Origin: Nageia nagi
Lineage: Eukaryota > Pinophyta
Direction of reading: 5' to 3'
Length of the DNA stretch: 64,000 bases
Assembly: GCA_050084985.1 (NCBI GenBank)
Contig: JBITNC010000001.1
Span: 99,572,001-99,636,000, forward strand
The position numbers were made by a program, and so were the translations under genes. The notes beneath the pieces are model-generated. The model had not been told where the DNA came from, made no database searches, and saw only the letters and a list, made by a program, of their open reading frames with translations. This document shows positions 11,839 to 23,654 of this stretch, in pieces; positions within the stretch are counted from its first letter, which is position 1; each line of letters begins with the position of its first letter.

Positions 11839-14800
11839 TTAAGGGGTCTCAGATAGCAAAATTAGTTCTACAATGAGAAAAGATTGGATTTTGGTATACA
11901 AATATTTTAAATATTGATAATCTACCAACAAAAAAATAGGCCATGCTTGTAATTTGATTTTGTTTTCTCTAAAACCTATTAGCACATTTTCCAATCTTTT
12001 AGCATATAGAAACCTTGCAATTACTTCTTGAGCTATATCACTTATTTGTTGCAAATCTAAGATTTATTTCTCAAAGAAAGATTATTCCAAAAATTGAATG
12101 GTATTGGCCACCCATCAATTGGCACTACCCTATACATCTTGTTCCTCCCATAATTTGGGAGTTTTTAATTCTATTAAAGAATGAAAGAATTTGTTAATGA
12201 AACCAATCTTTATATTCAATTGTTATTTCTAAATATCTACAATAAATAGTAGGTCCTATAACTCATAGATATCTTAAGCTCTTCTTAAAATTGTTTGCCT
12301 TGGCCCATGCATGATGGTATCTAGATCCTTTTCATTTAAAGATTTTAACCAAGTCTACATTCCTTCAATTACTTACCTGGGTACACTTAGGACAAACTTG
12401 TGCAGAGTAGTTTGGGTAATACATTACTAAAGAGCTTGTTTTATTTATTTTTTCAATAGATGCAACCATGATAGACTCACTAGTCTTTCCCCTATTTACT
12501 CAACCAAGGATTTTTTAATATTTTTCACAATCTGGAGTAGCTTTTTCTTATCATCACTAAGTACTCTATTTATCGCTACTATCATTTTCAACTCCTCTTC
12601 AGTTTGCTGAGCCTTTTGATTATCTATCATGGTGGCCTAAGCTTTAAGATCCTCCATTTGTTTCTTTACATTTTACATCTTGGCCTTATTTTATTCTAAG
12701 CTTTCCTCAAACTTGAACTTTTGCTTGCCTAGATTTCCTAATAAATCCTTATTCTAGTTTTGTAACTCAAAATTTTTTATTTTAAGGTAATATTCCTTAT
12801 TATACTGATATATCTTCTTTTTTAACCTATCAATTTTATTTTCCATATATTGGAGACTTTTACCGACTACCATGGAAGTATTTACAAGCTATCGATATTG
12901 GTCTATAGCTAGAGCACTTTGCATATTTACATTTACTATGGTCATGGGAGTAATATCTAGTTGACCTTATTTGAAAAGCATATGGGAAACTTTTATATCT
13001 CTCATTTCTATTACTTTACTCAAAATTCTAAATTTTTACTCTAGGGTCATAAGGGGTTTATTTACAAATGTTTCATAATCAATGGGCTTTACTATCTGAG
13101 TTGAAAAAATACTTTTTATTTCCTCTTGGGAGGTTGTAGAAAAAGAAATCAAAGAATTTTGGAATTGCACTTACCATTGAAGTGGATGCCAATGTGTCTT
13201 ATGCAGGCTCTTATATTGTATTATTAGTGGAATTTAAGATTTCAATTTTTTCCTCTTCTTCTTCTAAAGGTTTTTCCTTATCAAGAGTCTCATCCATTGA
13301 GTTGGAGTCTTTCTTCTTCTTTGGATCCTCATCATCATCATCATCTCCATATTTGCTTGCTTCAACTTTGGTTGTTGTAATACCACCTATTCTAACTACA
13401 TTATCTCCTCCTTGCTACAATTCATCCATGTTTTCCTCCTATGGATCTTGGAAAATAATGGTGTATGTGCTTTGGGGCTTTTGAGTTTCTTCAACGTCCA
13501 TCATATCTACTTCTCCCATAATTGGTTTTGGTATTTCCTAACTTATTTTGGGATATGGAGTTTTTGTACTTATGGTTACCTAGGGCTGAGTGATTTGAGG
13601 TTTCTTTTTGGGTATTTGTTTCTTCTCTAGGGCTTCTTGTGCTTAAGCCTATGTCAAAGTTTAGAATCTTCTCCTTTTTTTGGAAGGCTCCTAGGAAGTA
13701 GTAGTTGTTTCAAATTGAGTTATATTCTTATTCTTAAATAGTTGTCATGAACTATATGGTTCACCCACCTCTTCTCTTTTCATTGACCCTATGCCTTTTG
13801 AGCCTTGGGCTAATTATCTACCATTGATATTCCTCAAAAATTGGTTGGGAGTGGTTTCCCTATCTCCACCAATGGGTATTGCATGTACTCAGCTTCCAAG
13901 TACTTATCATATTGAAACTCATCAAAAGGTTATTTTTCAATGTGATGAATCTTAATGGTATATTCAAATCTAAATTTGCTAAAATAATCAATTTTGTTGG
14001 GGTCCCAACTCAACTCTTTTCTTAACTAGGTTAAAACCTCTAGGTTCAGGGAAAACTCTTACTACCTAACCTCCCAGTTTATGTATTTTTTGATACCCTA
14101 GAATATTAACCAAGACTTATTCAAAACTCTAAATTCCCATTCCAAGGATACCTCAACTTCTTATTTATACTGATTGATAAAATATTCAACATGGAGTCAG
14201 GGCTCATGAGCAAAAGCTAGGTGCTTTTTATTTTACCTTATAATATTTATAATTTCTCTTGGTGGGTCATATTCCTAAGCAGAATCTATCATTTTTACCT
14301 TGAAAATTTGTATAATAAAATTAGTTATACTATCTTTATAACTTATTTCTAGTAATGTAAAATTTTTAGTTGTTACCAGCATATTCATAATTGGTGCATA
14401 GAATTTCTTCATAAATTCATAATATGACCCATATAGCTTGGTCAATATAGGGACTCTCAAATCAATTTGCATAAGTACCATGGTTAGGGTCTCAAGTTCA
14501 ACTTGAAGTCCTCCATCCACTAGTGCCTCTATATTTTTATGTACTATGAGCCACCATAGATAGGAAGAATATTGGAAATCTAATTTTTCTATTTTAAAAA
14601 GATATTTCCTTACCTCATTTGAAATGAAGGTAGAAAAATAATAGAAGATATGGGCCTTTATGATATTATAGGCCATTCTCATCATGGCTTCATCTGCTTC
14701 TATCTAGGTCTTCTTCCTAAGAATGACTGATAGTGCTTGCAAGACCTTTCTATCTCAAGACTTTGTAAAGGAGGCAATGTCATAACTCTACATAAGCTTT

Positions 14801-15500
14801 GTGCATCTCCAATCATACCTTTCATCAATCCAATCTAGCATCTCTGCTTCATTCATATAAAATTCCTCATTCTCATACTTTAGATCAATTTGTTTCTTAA
14901 CATGGAAGGTCTAGTCAGTTAAGACTGCAAGTGCATGCATAATGGCTTCAAGGGAGTAATCTAAAATTACTTTTGTTTTGTACCTAGATTCTTCCTCCTC
15001 TAGTTGTTGCACCTTGAAAACCCTAATTTCATACCCTTGTGGGCCATGCTTGAGCATTATAGCATACAACAACTCATGATAGGTGAAAAATTCATATGAC
15101 ACATAATATGTAAGGCCCTAGTCTATCACAACATCCCTCTTAGACTCAACTAGTGATTTATCTTTACCCATAACCTCAAGATTTAGGTCTTATAATAGGA
15201 TCCTCATGGGATTGATGTGCTAGGTTTCCATGTGATTGATAACCCCCATCTTCTTCTAGTTAATGTCAGGAGCATTATCTAGATATTCATCTTGAATAAT
15301 GATGAGATCAGTATCCACCCCCTCTTTTTTATCATTTTTGGTTCCTTGGTTGCCATCATTGTGTCTACTATCTTCTTTACTGTGTGAGTCAACATTAATA
15401 ATATGAAACCTTGTAATATAAAACTTTGAAACTCTATTTCTTCCTTTCTCAATTTTCTTTATAGACTCTAAGCTCTGGTTATCTTGGAAACTTGTGCTCT
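11839..15500 (-). pseudogene. ORFX: unknown long sense ORF downstream of integrase in E2
   Basis: I do not recognise this protein. Three stretches share one reading frame: about 15480-13800 (roughly 560 codons, broken only by stops, mostly TAG/TAA), 12900-12490, and 12193-11839. Between 13790 and 12950 the frame shifts. The N-terminal part looks globular (TYYVSYEFFTYHELLYAIML, MMRMAYNIIKAHIFYYF, EYMQYPLVEIG). The middle is a low-complexity acidic/basic hinge (YGDDDDDEDPKKKKD, then EEEEEKIEILNS, about 13330-13215). The 12900-12490 part is a long predicted coiled coil (NKIDRLKKKIYQYNKEYYLK; TEEELKMIVAINRVLSDDKK). The last part is helical (DIAQEVIARFLYAKRLENVL) and stops 90 bp before the 3' LTR. 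It shares strand and position with the element's other genes, so I infer it belongs to E2. Original length would be about 1,200 residues. It could be a captured host gene. Confidence 0.6.
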
Positions 15501-15921
15501 AAAATTTGCTAAGTGAAGAATAGGAGGGTCAGGGAGTATGTTTTATTTGCCTAAGGTTTTAGGTTGATGATTCTATTAATGGAAATTAATATTCAAGTAA
15601 TGTTGGGTATCACATGTAGTACAATACTATGGATGATAGGTAGGAATACATTAATTTAAAGTGCACCAAATTCAAATTGAGAGATAGGGCACTATTAGTA
15701 GGTTATCTAAGGAAATATCCTCTTTAAAACCTATCCTTTTGATTGAACAATTCATGCTAAACAAGCCTAACTCCACACCATGCTTAGTTAATGCCTCATA
15801 TTAATAGCTACCTACCCCCTTATGAAATGTGCCTAAGCTACAAGAGAATGTACAATTTTTTTTAGGCATAGTAATATCTACACTGTACAATCTTTCATAG
15901 GTGTTATGTAATCACCCTATC

Positions 15922-17130
15922 ATCTAGTAATGTATCAAATAGATCTCATTTATTGGGATAGGAATCTCTCAAGAATTGATGATATATTAAAGTTTAAATG
16001 CATTATTCTACATATATTGAGTGATGATATAGGACCTACTCCATAAAGAATCAAACTTATGGTGTTTCCTAGGTTTTGCTCTTTCCTCATCCCATTTGAG
16101 GATAATGTCTTATGTTTCAAATATCTAAAAATACTTTTCTTGTCAAATAATTTCTTAACTATCTACTATTAATGTTGAAAGGATTCATATGCTTTGTTTC
16201 TATCTTCTTCCATCTTTAGGAGCTGATTAAATCTAGCTTGTAATGATTCAAAGTTGTAGTCTTCTAGCCCTTGTAGAATTTTTAGCATAGATAACTCAAT
16301 ATGAATTAGTAATACTGATATTTTACCATATACTAATACATAAGAAGATGTCTTTATAGCTGATTTGATGCTAATTATGTCTACCCATAATGCATAGTCT
16401 AATTATGTATGCCATTGTTTGAGATTCCCTTCAATCATTCTTTTGATGATTTGGTTTAGGTTCTTATTAGTTGATTCTCTTAACCCATTCTCTTATAGGT
16501 AATAATTTGAAGAGAATAACTAGTAGATCATGTACTTAGTAACAACATTTGACAAATTAGCTCTAATGAACATAATACCATTTTGTGATACAATAGTCTA
16601 TGGGATACCAAATCAAGTGATTATTCTCTTGATCATCTCTATCACTGCTTCTTAATCTACATTCCTACATGGCATGGCTTCTGACCATCTTATGAAATAA
16701 TGTGCTATAGTTAGAAAAAACTTATGACCTGCTAAAGTATTTGGATTTATAACACCAATGAAGTTAAGACCCCATTGTTGGAAAGGTTCCTTAAAAATCA
16801 TAGGCTTAAGAGGCATTATGACTTGTCTTCTTTTTCCCACATATCTGCTATATCTGTCACATTCTTGAGATATTTTGAATGAACCCTAAAATATGGTAGG
16901 CCAATAATACATGGATTATAATACTTTTATTGTAGTAGTTGGATCATTATAGTGTCCTTGAGATAATCTGTAATGAAATTCATACAATATTCTTTGGGCT
17001 TCAACATGAGTCACACATCTCAATAGGGTTTGATCAAAGTTTTTCCTATAAATATGGTCATCTATCATCATAAACTTTAATGCTTGTAGCCTGAATCTCC
17101 TCCTTTGAAACCTATCTAGGTATTCAAGAT
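15922..17130 (-). pseudogene. E2 integrase
   Basis: Decayed integrase, the enzyme that joins element cDNA to host DNA. It begins with a zinc-binding region: LRCVTHVEAQRILYEFHYRL, GHYNDPTTT, MYYWPTIF, then ISQECDRYSRYVGK (17050-16850). The catalytic core follows: EPFQQWGLNFIGVINP, AHYFIRWSEAMP, SQNGIMFIR, and NGLRESTNKNLNQIIKRMI. The first two catalytic aspartates appear as Asn (WGLNF for WGLDF) and Gln (SQNG for SDNG), while the glutamate in GLRES remains. A C-terminal end motif IPIPINEIYLIHY closes the domain at 15924. Internal stops and these substitutions mean it is dead. No extra RNase H sits between it and the RNase H domain. Confidence 0.8.
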
Positions 17131-17144
17131 ATTTGCCAATCTAA

Positions 17145-17860
17145 ACATAAAAAATAAATTATTTAATCCAATCACTTTCTTGATTAAGATTATCTTCATC
17201 CTCTATGATAGAAATCATGTGTGAGGATTCTACTATATTTTTAAAGAGAAACCTTCCCCTAATAAGCTTGGTTGGTTTAATTTATACATCATATTCAATC
17301 ATCTTTGTAATCCAACCAACTTTTTCTTCACCCAACTCTCCTTGAATGACATAGTTTCTCACATCATGGTGTATAGTATATACAAAGATCTTATTATGGG
17401 ATACATAATGCTTAAACTTATTAAGTACTTACAATATAGAAAACACTTGTTTCTTGATAAATGAATACCTATTTTAATGTTGGTGTAGTTTTTGGCTATG
17501 AAAGGAAATTGGATGTTCTTCTTTCTAGTCATCCTTTTGTGCTAGAATGGTAGCTATACTTTTCTCTACTCAATATGCATACATAATGAAATCTTTTGAA
17601 AATTTATAATTCTTCAAAACATGAGATTCTTTTTGTTTCTTGATAAATGAATACTTTTTTTAATGTTGGTGTAGTTTTTGGCTATGAAAGGTAATTGGAT
17701 GTTCTTCTTTCTGGTCATCCTTTTGTGCTACAATGGTAGCTATACTTTTCTCTACTTAATATGCATACATAATGATATCTTTTAAAAAATCAAGATTCTT
17801 CAAAATATGACCTTCTTTTATAGCCCTTTTGATGTCTTGAAAAGCTTGCTTGGATTCATC
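17145..17860 (-). pseudogene. E2 RNase H (RT-linked), internally duplicated
   Basis: This is the RNase H domain that follows RT and removes RNA from the RNA:DNA hybrid. Typical pieces are KSIATIVAQKDDQKEEHPI, TFHSQKLHQH and KYSFIKKQ, matching the family's 'A.G.VL.Q...PI.Y.S..L......Y...E'. A 186-bp segment is tandemly repeated, so the block KSIATI(V/L)AQKDD...FHSQKLHQH occurs twice (17818-17633 and 17632-17447). In-frame stops are present in both copies. The downstream linker towards integrase reads ESSHMISIIEDEDNLNQESD. Confidence 0.72.
17447..17818. repeat. 186-bp tandem duplication inside RNase H
   Basis: Two adjacent copies with period 186 bp (17447-17632 and 17633-17818), sharing for example TGTTTCTTGATAAATGAATA and GGTAGCTATACTTTTCTCTA at the same spacing. 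The copies differ at only scattered bases. The period is 62 codons, so the reading frame is kept. Confidence 0.85.
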
Positions 17861-17863
17861 TAA

Positions 17864-18700
17864 CTAAGAGAATACAACATCTTTATTTAACATTGTAGTA
17901 ATTGGAGAGATTATATTTGAAAAATCATTAATAAATTTTCTAACAAAATTGATTTGACCAAGGAAAGACTGTAGGGATTTATTTTTGGAGGGGAGGGACA
18001 ATGCTTCAATATCTTTTACTCTATTTGGATCAATTGCCAATCCCTTCTCTAAGATAATGTGACCAAACAATTTTCCTTGGTTAACCATAAAAATAGACTT
18101 TTTGGGATTAATTAGGATCCTAAATTCTATACATTTTTTAAAAACTTTCCTAAGATTATGCAAATGATCTTCTCTACTCTTGAAAAATATAATGATATCA
18201 TCCAAGTAGACTAAAATGATCTTGTTTATCAAATCACCAAAGGCATGTTCTATGACTCTTTGAAATGTAGCTCCAACATTAGAAAGCCCAAAGGGCATTC
18301 TTTGGAATGCAAATTTCCCCCATTTGGTTATGAATGTAGTTTTGAATTGATTTTCTCCATGGGAGGGGGGGATAGTTATCTTTGAGAGATGCTTGATTTA
18401 GATTTTTGAAGTCTACACATAACCTAATTTCTCCATTCTTTTTCTTTACTGAAACAAAATTGGAAACCCAAGAAAAATGCTTGATAGGATAGATAATTTT
18501 AGAATCAAGTAGTTTAATTAACTCCTAGTTCATGGATTCTTCTATTTTTATGTTGATTAGCTTTTATTTTTTCCTGTATGGTTTGGCTTCTAGATCAAGT
18601 TCAATGGTGTGTTGGATCACATTCTTGTCATATGTTCTCAAATCATCATAATTCCAAGCAATTACTTTTGAAAATTGATGATAAATCTAAAAAATGTTCT
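17864..18700 (-). pseudogene. E2 reverse transcriptase
   Basis: Reverse transcriptase core, making cDNA from element RNA. The best-kept piece (18298-17864) begins MPFGLSNVGATFQRVIEHAF and holds the intact active-site box LVYLDDIIIFFKS. Then come NPKKSIFMVNQGKLFGHII, AIDPNRVKDIEALSLPS and SLQSFLGQINFVRKFI, the thumb/connection region. Upstream (18700-18300) the fingers region is frameshifted: FSKEKEWRN.VMC where 'K..G.WR.CVDYR' is expected. A stop-broken N-terminal part leads back to about 18700. The motif order and YLDD box identify a Ty3/gypsy RT. Confidence 0.85.
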
Positions 18701-19039
18701 TTTTTTTCTTCTTTAGAGTACTCTAATCCAATCATTATGTATTTTTCAAATTCTACTTCCAGCTCAACATTACTTTTTTTTTAATAGCCAAGGATTTAAC
18801 CTTTTGGACATCTTTTGAATCAAATAATATTTTAAAAGAGAGCAATCATTTTGGTATGACATTATTTCTAAGTTGAATTACATCTGATTTCTGAAAATAG
18901 TCAGTTAGTTATTCAATAATAAATGTATGAGCCACTACTTCATCTAATAGTAAATTTTAAACACCTTCTAGAAGTTTGCAGCATCAGGCACTAATGGCCT
19001 ACATTGGAATTTGACTCCAAAGCTTCCTCTATTATAGTG
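18701..19039 (-). other. Spacer between extra RNase H and RT in E2
   Basis: Decayed coding-like linker. The minus strand reads NVELEVEFEKYIMIGLEYSK close to the RT side, which resembles the connector usually found just ahead of RT. No domain is recognised. Confidence 0.35.
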
Positions 19040-19423
19040 ATCAGGGTTATAACATGCCCCTTTACCAACAAGTGCATCAACAACTTGATTATACCTTCTA
19101 GGAATTGAGATAAAATTAATAGCTAGGAATGACTCTAGTAAATCCCATACTCTATTCTTGTAGGTCTTCAGATAGTGATATTTTGCACTAATTTAGTTTC
19201 TAACTTGCTTTATGACAAGTTCAAAATCACCATGCATAATTAAACATCTAATGCTCATGCTGATTGCTTTGGACAATCCTAAATAGAGGGATTCATACTC
19301 AATAACTTTATTTATGCAAATCCATGTGAATCTAAATGAGAATCTTCTCATATATCCCTCTGGTGATTCAAATATAACACCAAATTTGTATCCATATTTA
19401 CAACTTGTCCCATCAAAGTACAT
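19040..19423 (-). pseudogene. E2 extra plant/archaeal-type RNase H, upstream of RT
   Basis: A second RNase H domain. It starts MYFDGTSCKYGYKFGVIFES, continues with CINKVIEYESLYLGLSKAIS and MHGDFELVIKQV, and ends with FISIPRRYNQVVDALVGKG. These give the D..G, E, D and 'PR..N..ADAL' signature positions of the plant-type (archaeal-like) RNase H found in Tat-type Ty3 elements. The catalytic residues D (FDG), E (EYESL) and D (GDFEL) are all visible. It lies between protease and RT, whereas elements G and E5 in this window carry the equivalent domain between RNase H and integrase. About 77 codons are open; the tail is in a broken frame. Confidence 0.75.
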
Positions 19424-19723
19424 TATCTAGATCTCATACTCCCTTTCATATGTAACTAAGATTGGATGGATATTTTCATATAAATAATATTTTCCCATGC
19501 CAATATCTATGAATTGCTAATTAAGATCATTTGCTAAAAGAATTTCAATTGTTAATAGTGTTTATCTAAGTGTATCCTTTTCAAACACTTCTATAGGTTT
19601 AGGTCCATTCATACAATTTTGTTCTATGATCTTATTAAGATGAACACTTTTGGTACCCTCATTTAGAATCTTTACTTATTTATTTTGGTAAAAGATATAT
19701 ATAATCAAGAGCTAGGTATCCTC

Positions 19724-19990
19724 TCAATTTAGCAGTAAATTCTCTAGATAAATAGATTCCAAATAGAAGTGGAAAGTCAAAAAAAATAATATTTGAATGA
19801 TACAGATATCAAGGAATGCATTAAGAGTAATTGAAACTTCTTTAGCACTACCAACAACATCTACTAAGGAAGAATCTAATTGTATGACTCCATCAATGCA
19901 TATTGTGATATATAATTTCATTTCATTTGCAATAGCTTTGGAGATCATGGTAATAGTAGCTTTGATATCTACCATGCAATTATTAACTAC
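19724..19990 (-). pseudogene. E2 protease remnant
   Basis: Weak retropepsin-like piece at the expected place between gag and the RNase H/RT block. It opens VDIKATITMISKAIANEMKL, in the position of the usual 'vDtGAt.n.is'; the catalytic D-T/S-G appears as D-I-K. A later FHFYLESIYLENLLLN may correspond to the 'llG..wl' region. Identification rests on position plus this partial resemblance. Confidence 0.45.
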
Positions 19991-20099
19991 CCAACTTTCT
20001 AGTCTAAGGGAAAATAGAAAGATGGAGGTCTTCTTATACCTATTGGATCCAAAGGGACATCATCAGATATTGCAAACATAACATTACCCTCACTTACCA

Positions 20100-21736
20100 T
20101 TTTTTACTATTTTTTAACTTCAAAGCTTCTTTAAAAAGGTCCATCTATCTTTAAATACTTAATGCATCAAACATGGTCATTCTAGAAGCATCTTCTTAAG
20201 TTCTTCTACAATGTTATATGGAGCTTAAGGGATAAACTTACTTATTTTAGTAGGTTGATATGTTCTAAATTATTGAATGGTTTTTTCTTTATGATTATCT
20301 ATGATAAAAGGATATCTTAATGGATGAGGCCTCTCTTTCTTTGGGAGTTCTTTTCTAGTTGCAGTAAGATTTCCTGTTGTAGGTGTAGTATTACCTGGGT
20401 TCTAATAAATATGAATTGGATGTCTAGGAAGTTGATTTTCTTAATTCTATGGTTGAATCATAGGAGCCTTAGCTCTTTTTAGTTTAATTTGCACTGAAAT
20501 GGTTTATTGATTTTGTTGAGTGGATTGGGGTTGTTGTTGAGCTGCTAAAGAAGAAAATCTAGTTTGAACATAGTTGGCTTGTTCTCCAACATAACCTTAA
20601 AAGCCAAAAATTTACCATGGTGAGCTCAATAACAAGATCTAATGTAGGTTCTACCATTTGATCTAAATGCAAGCTCAAGTATTAGTGTTGATACATGATG
20701 CATGAGTTTGGAAAATGAGGAGCTAAATATAGAGGGAACCACTCTATAATGGTTGTAGCATCACTCTCTATAGAACTAGCCATAACCACATTATCAACTA
20801 TTTTAAGAACGTTAGGTAGTTCTCCTTAGTTGTTCATGGGCTAAAATCTAGGTTGATATTGGTTATCATATCTTTTGTAATTAAAGTCTTGATTCTACCT
20901 CTCTTGCAGAATGAGCTTATTTGTAATATTCCTAATAGTTACCTCCAAATACCTTATCCTTTCTTCCTCTTGAGATTTAGAATCAACATTTGTACTAGTA
21001 TATGGAAGACCAAGTAGTGCTAGTACTTGATTTTGAATAACAAGCTTGGGAGGAGGAGTGGCAAGGCTAACACTTTAGGATGAGCAATTCTTGGAGTTTT
21101 TTTAGGAGGTAAATTAGGAAACAAAGGTATAATAGTTCTTAGTTGCATCTTTTCAAAGGATACCAAGGTATGTTTAAAGGTTTTAGTTATTTGGTAAACA
21201 TCTAAAAAAGTATCTCTAGACATAACAATAAGCATATTAAGATCAGGAAGAAAAGTTTTTCTATAATAAACCAAAGCTTGTGCATTTGTTGGTCTAATTG
21301 TCATCAGGATATATTTTCATGTTTTCTCAAATATGATATTGAAATCATTAATAGACTCATAAGGGTGCCTTTTGGTGCAGGGTATAAGGCTGATAAAGGT
21401 ACTATCATAACCATCTATAGCAAATATTTTGATCAAAGCTTGACATATCTCTTCCCAGATATTTATGGATTTAGGGGTGAGAGTTCTAAACCATTAAACT
21501 ACTTTGCCTTCAAAAGAATGTGATAGCAATATTTTCATCACTATTTCATTAGTGATATCAAAATTTGAAACCAAAATAGAAACCTCTTGATAATGAGCAT
21601 ATGGTGTTTTTCCATACCCATCATACTTAGGCAAAACTTTGAAACTTTCTTAGGGAATAGCTAGGGAATTAGCAAGGATAACCAAAGGAAGTCTATTATT
21701 CCAAGCAAGGAAATTAGTAAGAGTACGTTGAGCCAT
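20100..21736 (-). pseudogene. E2 gag
   Basis: Decayed gag. A plausible start ATG lies at 21736 (MAQRTLTNFLAW). The capsid core reads FKVLPKYDGYGKTPYAHYQE, then SHSFEGKVV, WFRTLTPKSINIWEEICQAL, then KRHPYESINDFNIIFEKT, the plant Ty3 gag pattern 'F.G......H...F', 'L.G.A..W...L...SI.sWeel', 'e.i..F...F'. The segment 21304-21020 continues it with a proline-rich end. Further on the frame is Gln-rich (SSLAAQQQPQSTQQNQ). I saw no CCHC zinc knuckle. Stops at CAA/CAG-like positions and frameshifts disable it. The start is about 350 bp from the putative primer-binding site. Confidence 0.75.
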
Positions 21737-22083
21737 GATTATACCACTAGTTTTAGATGAAGAATTTTATGGGGACAAGTCAAATATGGATGATAATGGA
21801 ATAAATCTCAAGGAATTTGAGGAGATAAAGTCTAGGAAATCTTTTATCTAGTCCTCCTATAAGGAACTGACAGCTCTTGAAATATAGGTTGTCTAAGGGA
21901 ATTTCTAGCACTACTTATAGTAATTCTACATTATGGAGGTGCTAGGGCTTTAAATATTGACTATTTGATATCAAAGTCACCAATAAGGTAACAAAAACCT
22001 TATAATATTTCAAAGCACTAAGTGATAGATTACCATACATAGCTATTTGGCCTATTCATGCCAACTAAATATGGAATTTAGCT

Positions 22084-22104
22084 CATGTCCCACCTAGCAT
22101 GCCA
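22084..22104 (-). promoter_or_regulatory. E2 candidate primer-binding site
   Basis: On the minus strand the sequence reads TGGCATGCTAGGTGGGACAT. It resembles, with transitions, the TGGCGCGCCAGGT-type sites of some plant Ty3 elements. It is 20 bp inside the 5' LTR end as I placed it, so either the site or the boundary is imprecise. Confidence 0.45.
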
Positions 22105-22124
22105 AAAATAGAGTTTTCTCTTAT

Positions 22125-23654
22125 TGATAGATATAATGTAACCTCAAGGGTTTGGTTTGATCATGTTCTCCATTTCCCATAATAGTAGGGTCCTTGAAAG
22201 AGCAGAAGGTGGTGGGGAATAAGCTCTTGTTGGTTTTCTACTCAATCATTGGATTATAGATTGGTTCCCATCTATGGTCAAGGTTAAAATTAATTGGAAA
22301 GAGATAAAAAGGAAAAGGGTAACAAGAAAAATATGAACACAAATGGACTTAAGAAAGCAAACTAACACTGCATAGCCTGAGCATCCAACACATATAATAA
22401 TCCATATCTAAGATTAAGAATAGTAAACTATCTTACCCTTGGGGTCTCGCAATCATAATACACATCCATAATTTAAGATAACATTTCATGCATAACATTG
22501 ATAAAGTATATTAGAGAGTCACATATTTCAAAAGGAAAAGCATTATCAGATTGCATTATCACACATGAAAGTACCTTAGAGACTTGGGCAAATTTGCTAG
22601 AATGTTCAACCTTTTGGACCTATAATAGTCTACTATTTATATATTTACATATACAAGTAGGTGGTTTTCCACCATTAATGGCCTTAACTAAGCTATTAAA
22701 TAAGAATAATATAAATAAATATTTACAAATGTACAAATTATAGTTACAACTATGTTAGATTTTAGAGTGACTAAGTATAATCAACACTAAATTCAAGAAG
22801 TTTAACATCTCTAACTTGTTGTACTTTCCATTTGCAATATTTTTTATCTATGTTTAACTACATCCTCTTGAGATTGTAGCTAAATCTAAATGTATTATCT
22901 ATTAGCTTGATTTGTATAGTTTAGCTTTGTGCTATATTAGCAGCCATTTAACTCTATGTAACCATTAATGGTGATCACTATAGTTTTGTATTGCATAGAA
23001 TAATGAGGGTAATTAATAGTGTATCATTGAGATCCTAGGAATAATTTCCATTTTCATGTGGAAATGAGTCATGTTCAACATATTTAAATAGTCCTAGGGG
23101 TCAAACACTCATGATTAAGTGTACTCAGATGTTCTTCCTAACTTTTTATTCCTTTCTTTACTTGGCAGGTTCTATTTCCTCTTAGTAGGTTTTAGTGATG
23201 GTAGAAACTTACTAAACACTTGCTAATTTTTGGTAGGATGTCTAACATCATCACTTGAAATCCATAGGCTCTATTTTCTTTTCTTTTTGAAATATCTCCC
23301 ATTGATGATTATCTTGGGACCCATTGATTTTAGGCAAAAAGTATGATGTCATAGCTCGAAATCAATGGGCTTTGGACAATGGACTTTTTGAAATATCTTT
23401 GCCATATGGTGGAAATTTTATTTTAAAATCCATGGGCTTTACCATATTACCCATTGGTGACTTTGACTCAAAAGAGACTCTTATCTACAATACTTCTTGA
23501 AATGATCTGGGTTTCTACAATACTCAAACTTGACTTAGACCTTTACTTCTTGGATATGACTTTGACATATTAGCAATGACTTATGAATTCAAACTTATGT
23601 ACAATTAATATTAAATTATAGACAAACTATGATCAACCTTTGAGATATATTACA
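22125..23654 (-). repeat. E2 5' LTR (right copy)
   Basis: About 1.53 kb, direct repeat of 10260-11748. It carries an extra block of several tens of bases near 23040-23110 that is missing from the left copy. Minus-strand start TGTAATAT at 23654. This LTR should hold the promoter of E2; I did not find a convincing TATA box. Confidence 0.85.

Larger units (their letters stand above)
10260..23654 (-). mobile_element. E2: complete 13.4-kb Ty3/gypsy element with extra ORF
   Basis: Two direct repeats of about 1.5 kb (10260-11748 and 22125-23654) enclose 10.4 kb of minus-strand coding remnants. The order in the direction of transcription is gag (21736-20100), protease (19975-19724), extra RNase H (19423-19040), RT (18700-17864), RNase H (17860-17145), integrase (17130-15922), and a long additional reading frame (15500-11839). 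LTR starts read TGTAATAT. No matching target duplication was found (ATTAT on the left versus ACACT on the right), so the element is old or its ends are off by a few bases. LTR copies differ by many substitutions and an indel of several tens of bases near 23040-23110. Confidence 0.85.
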
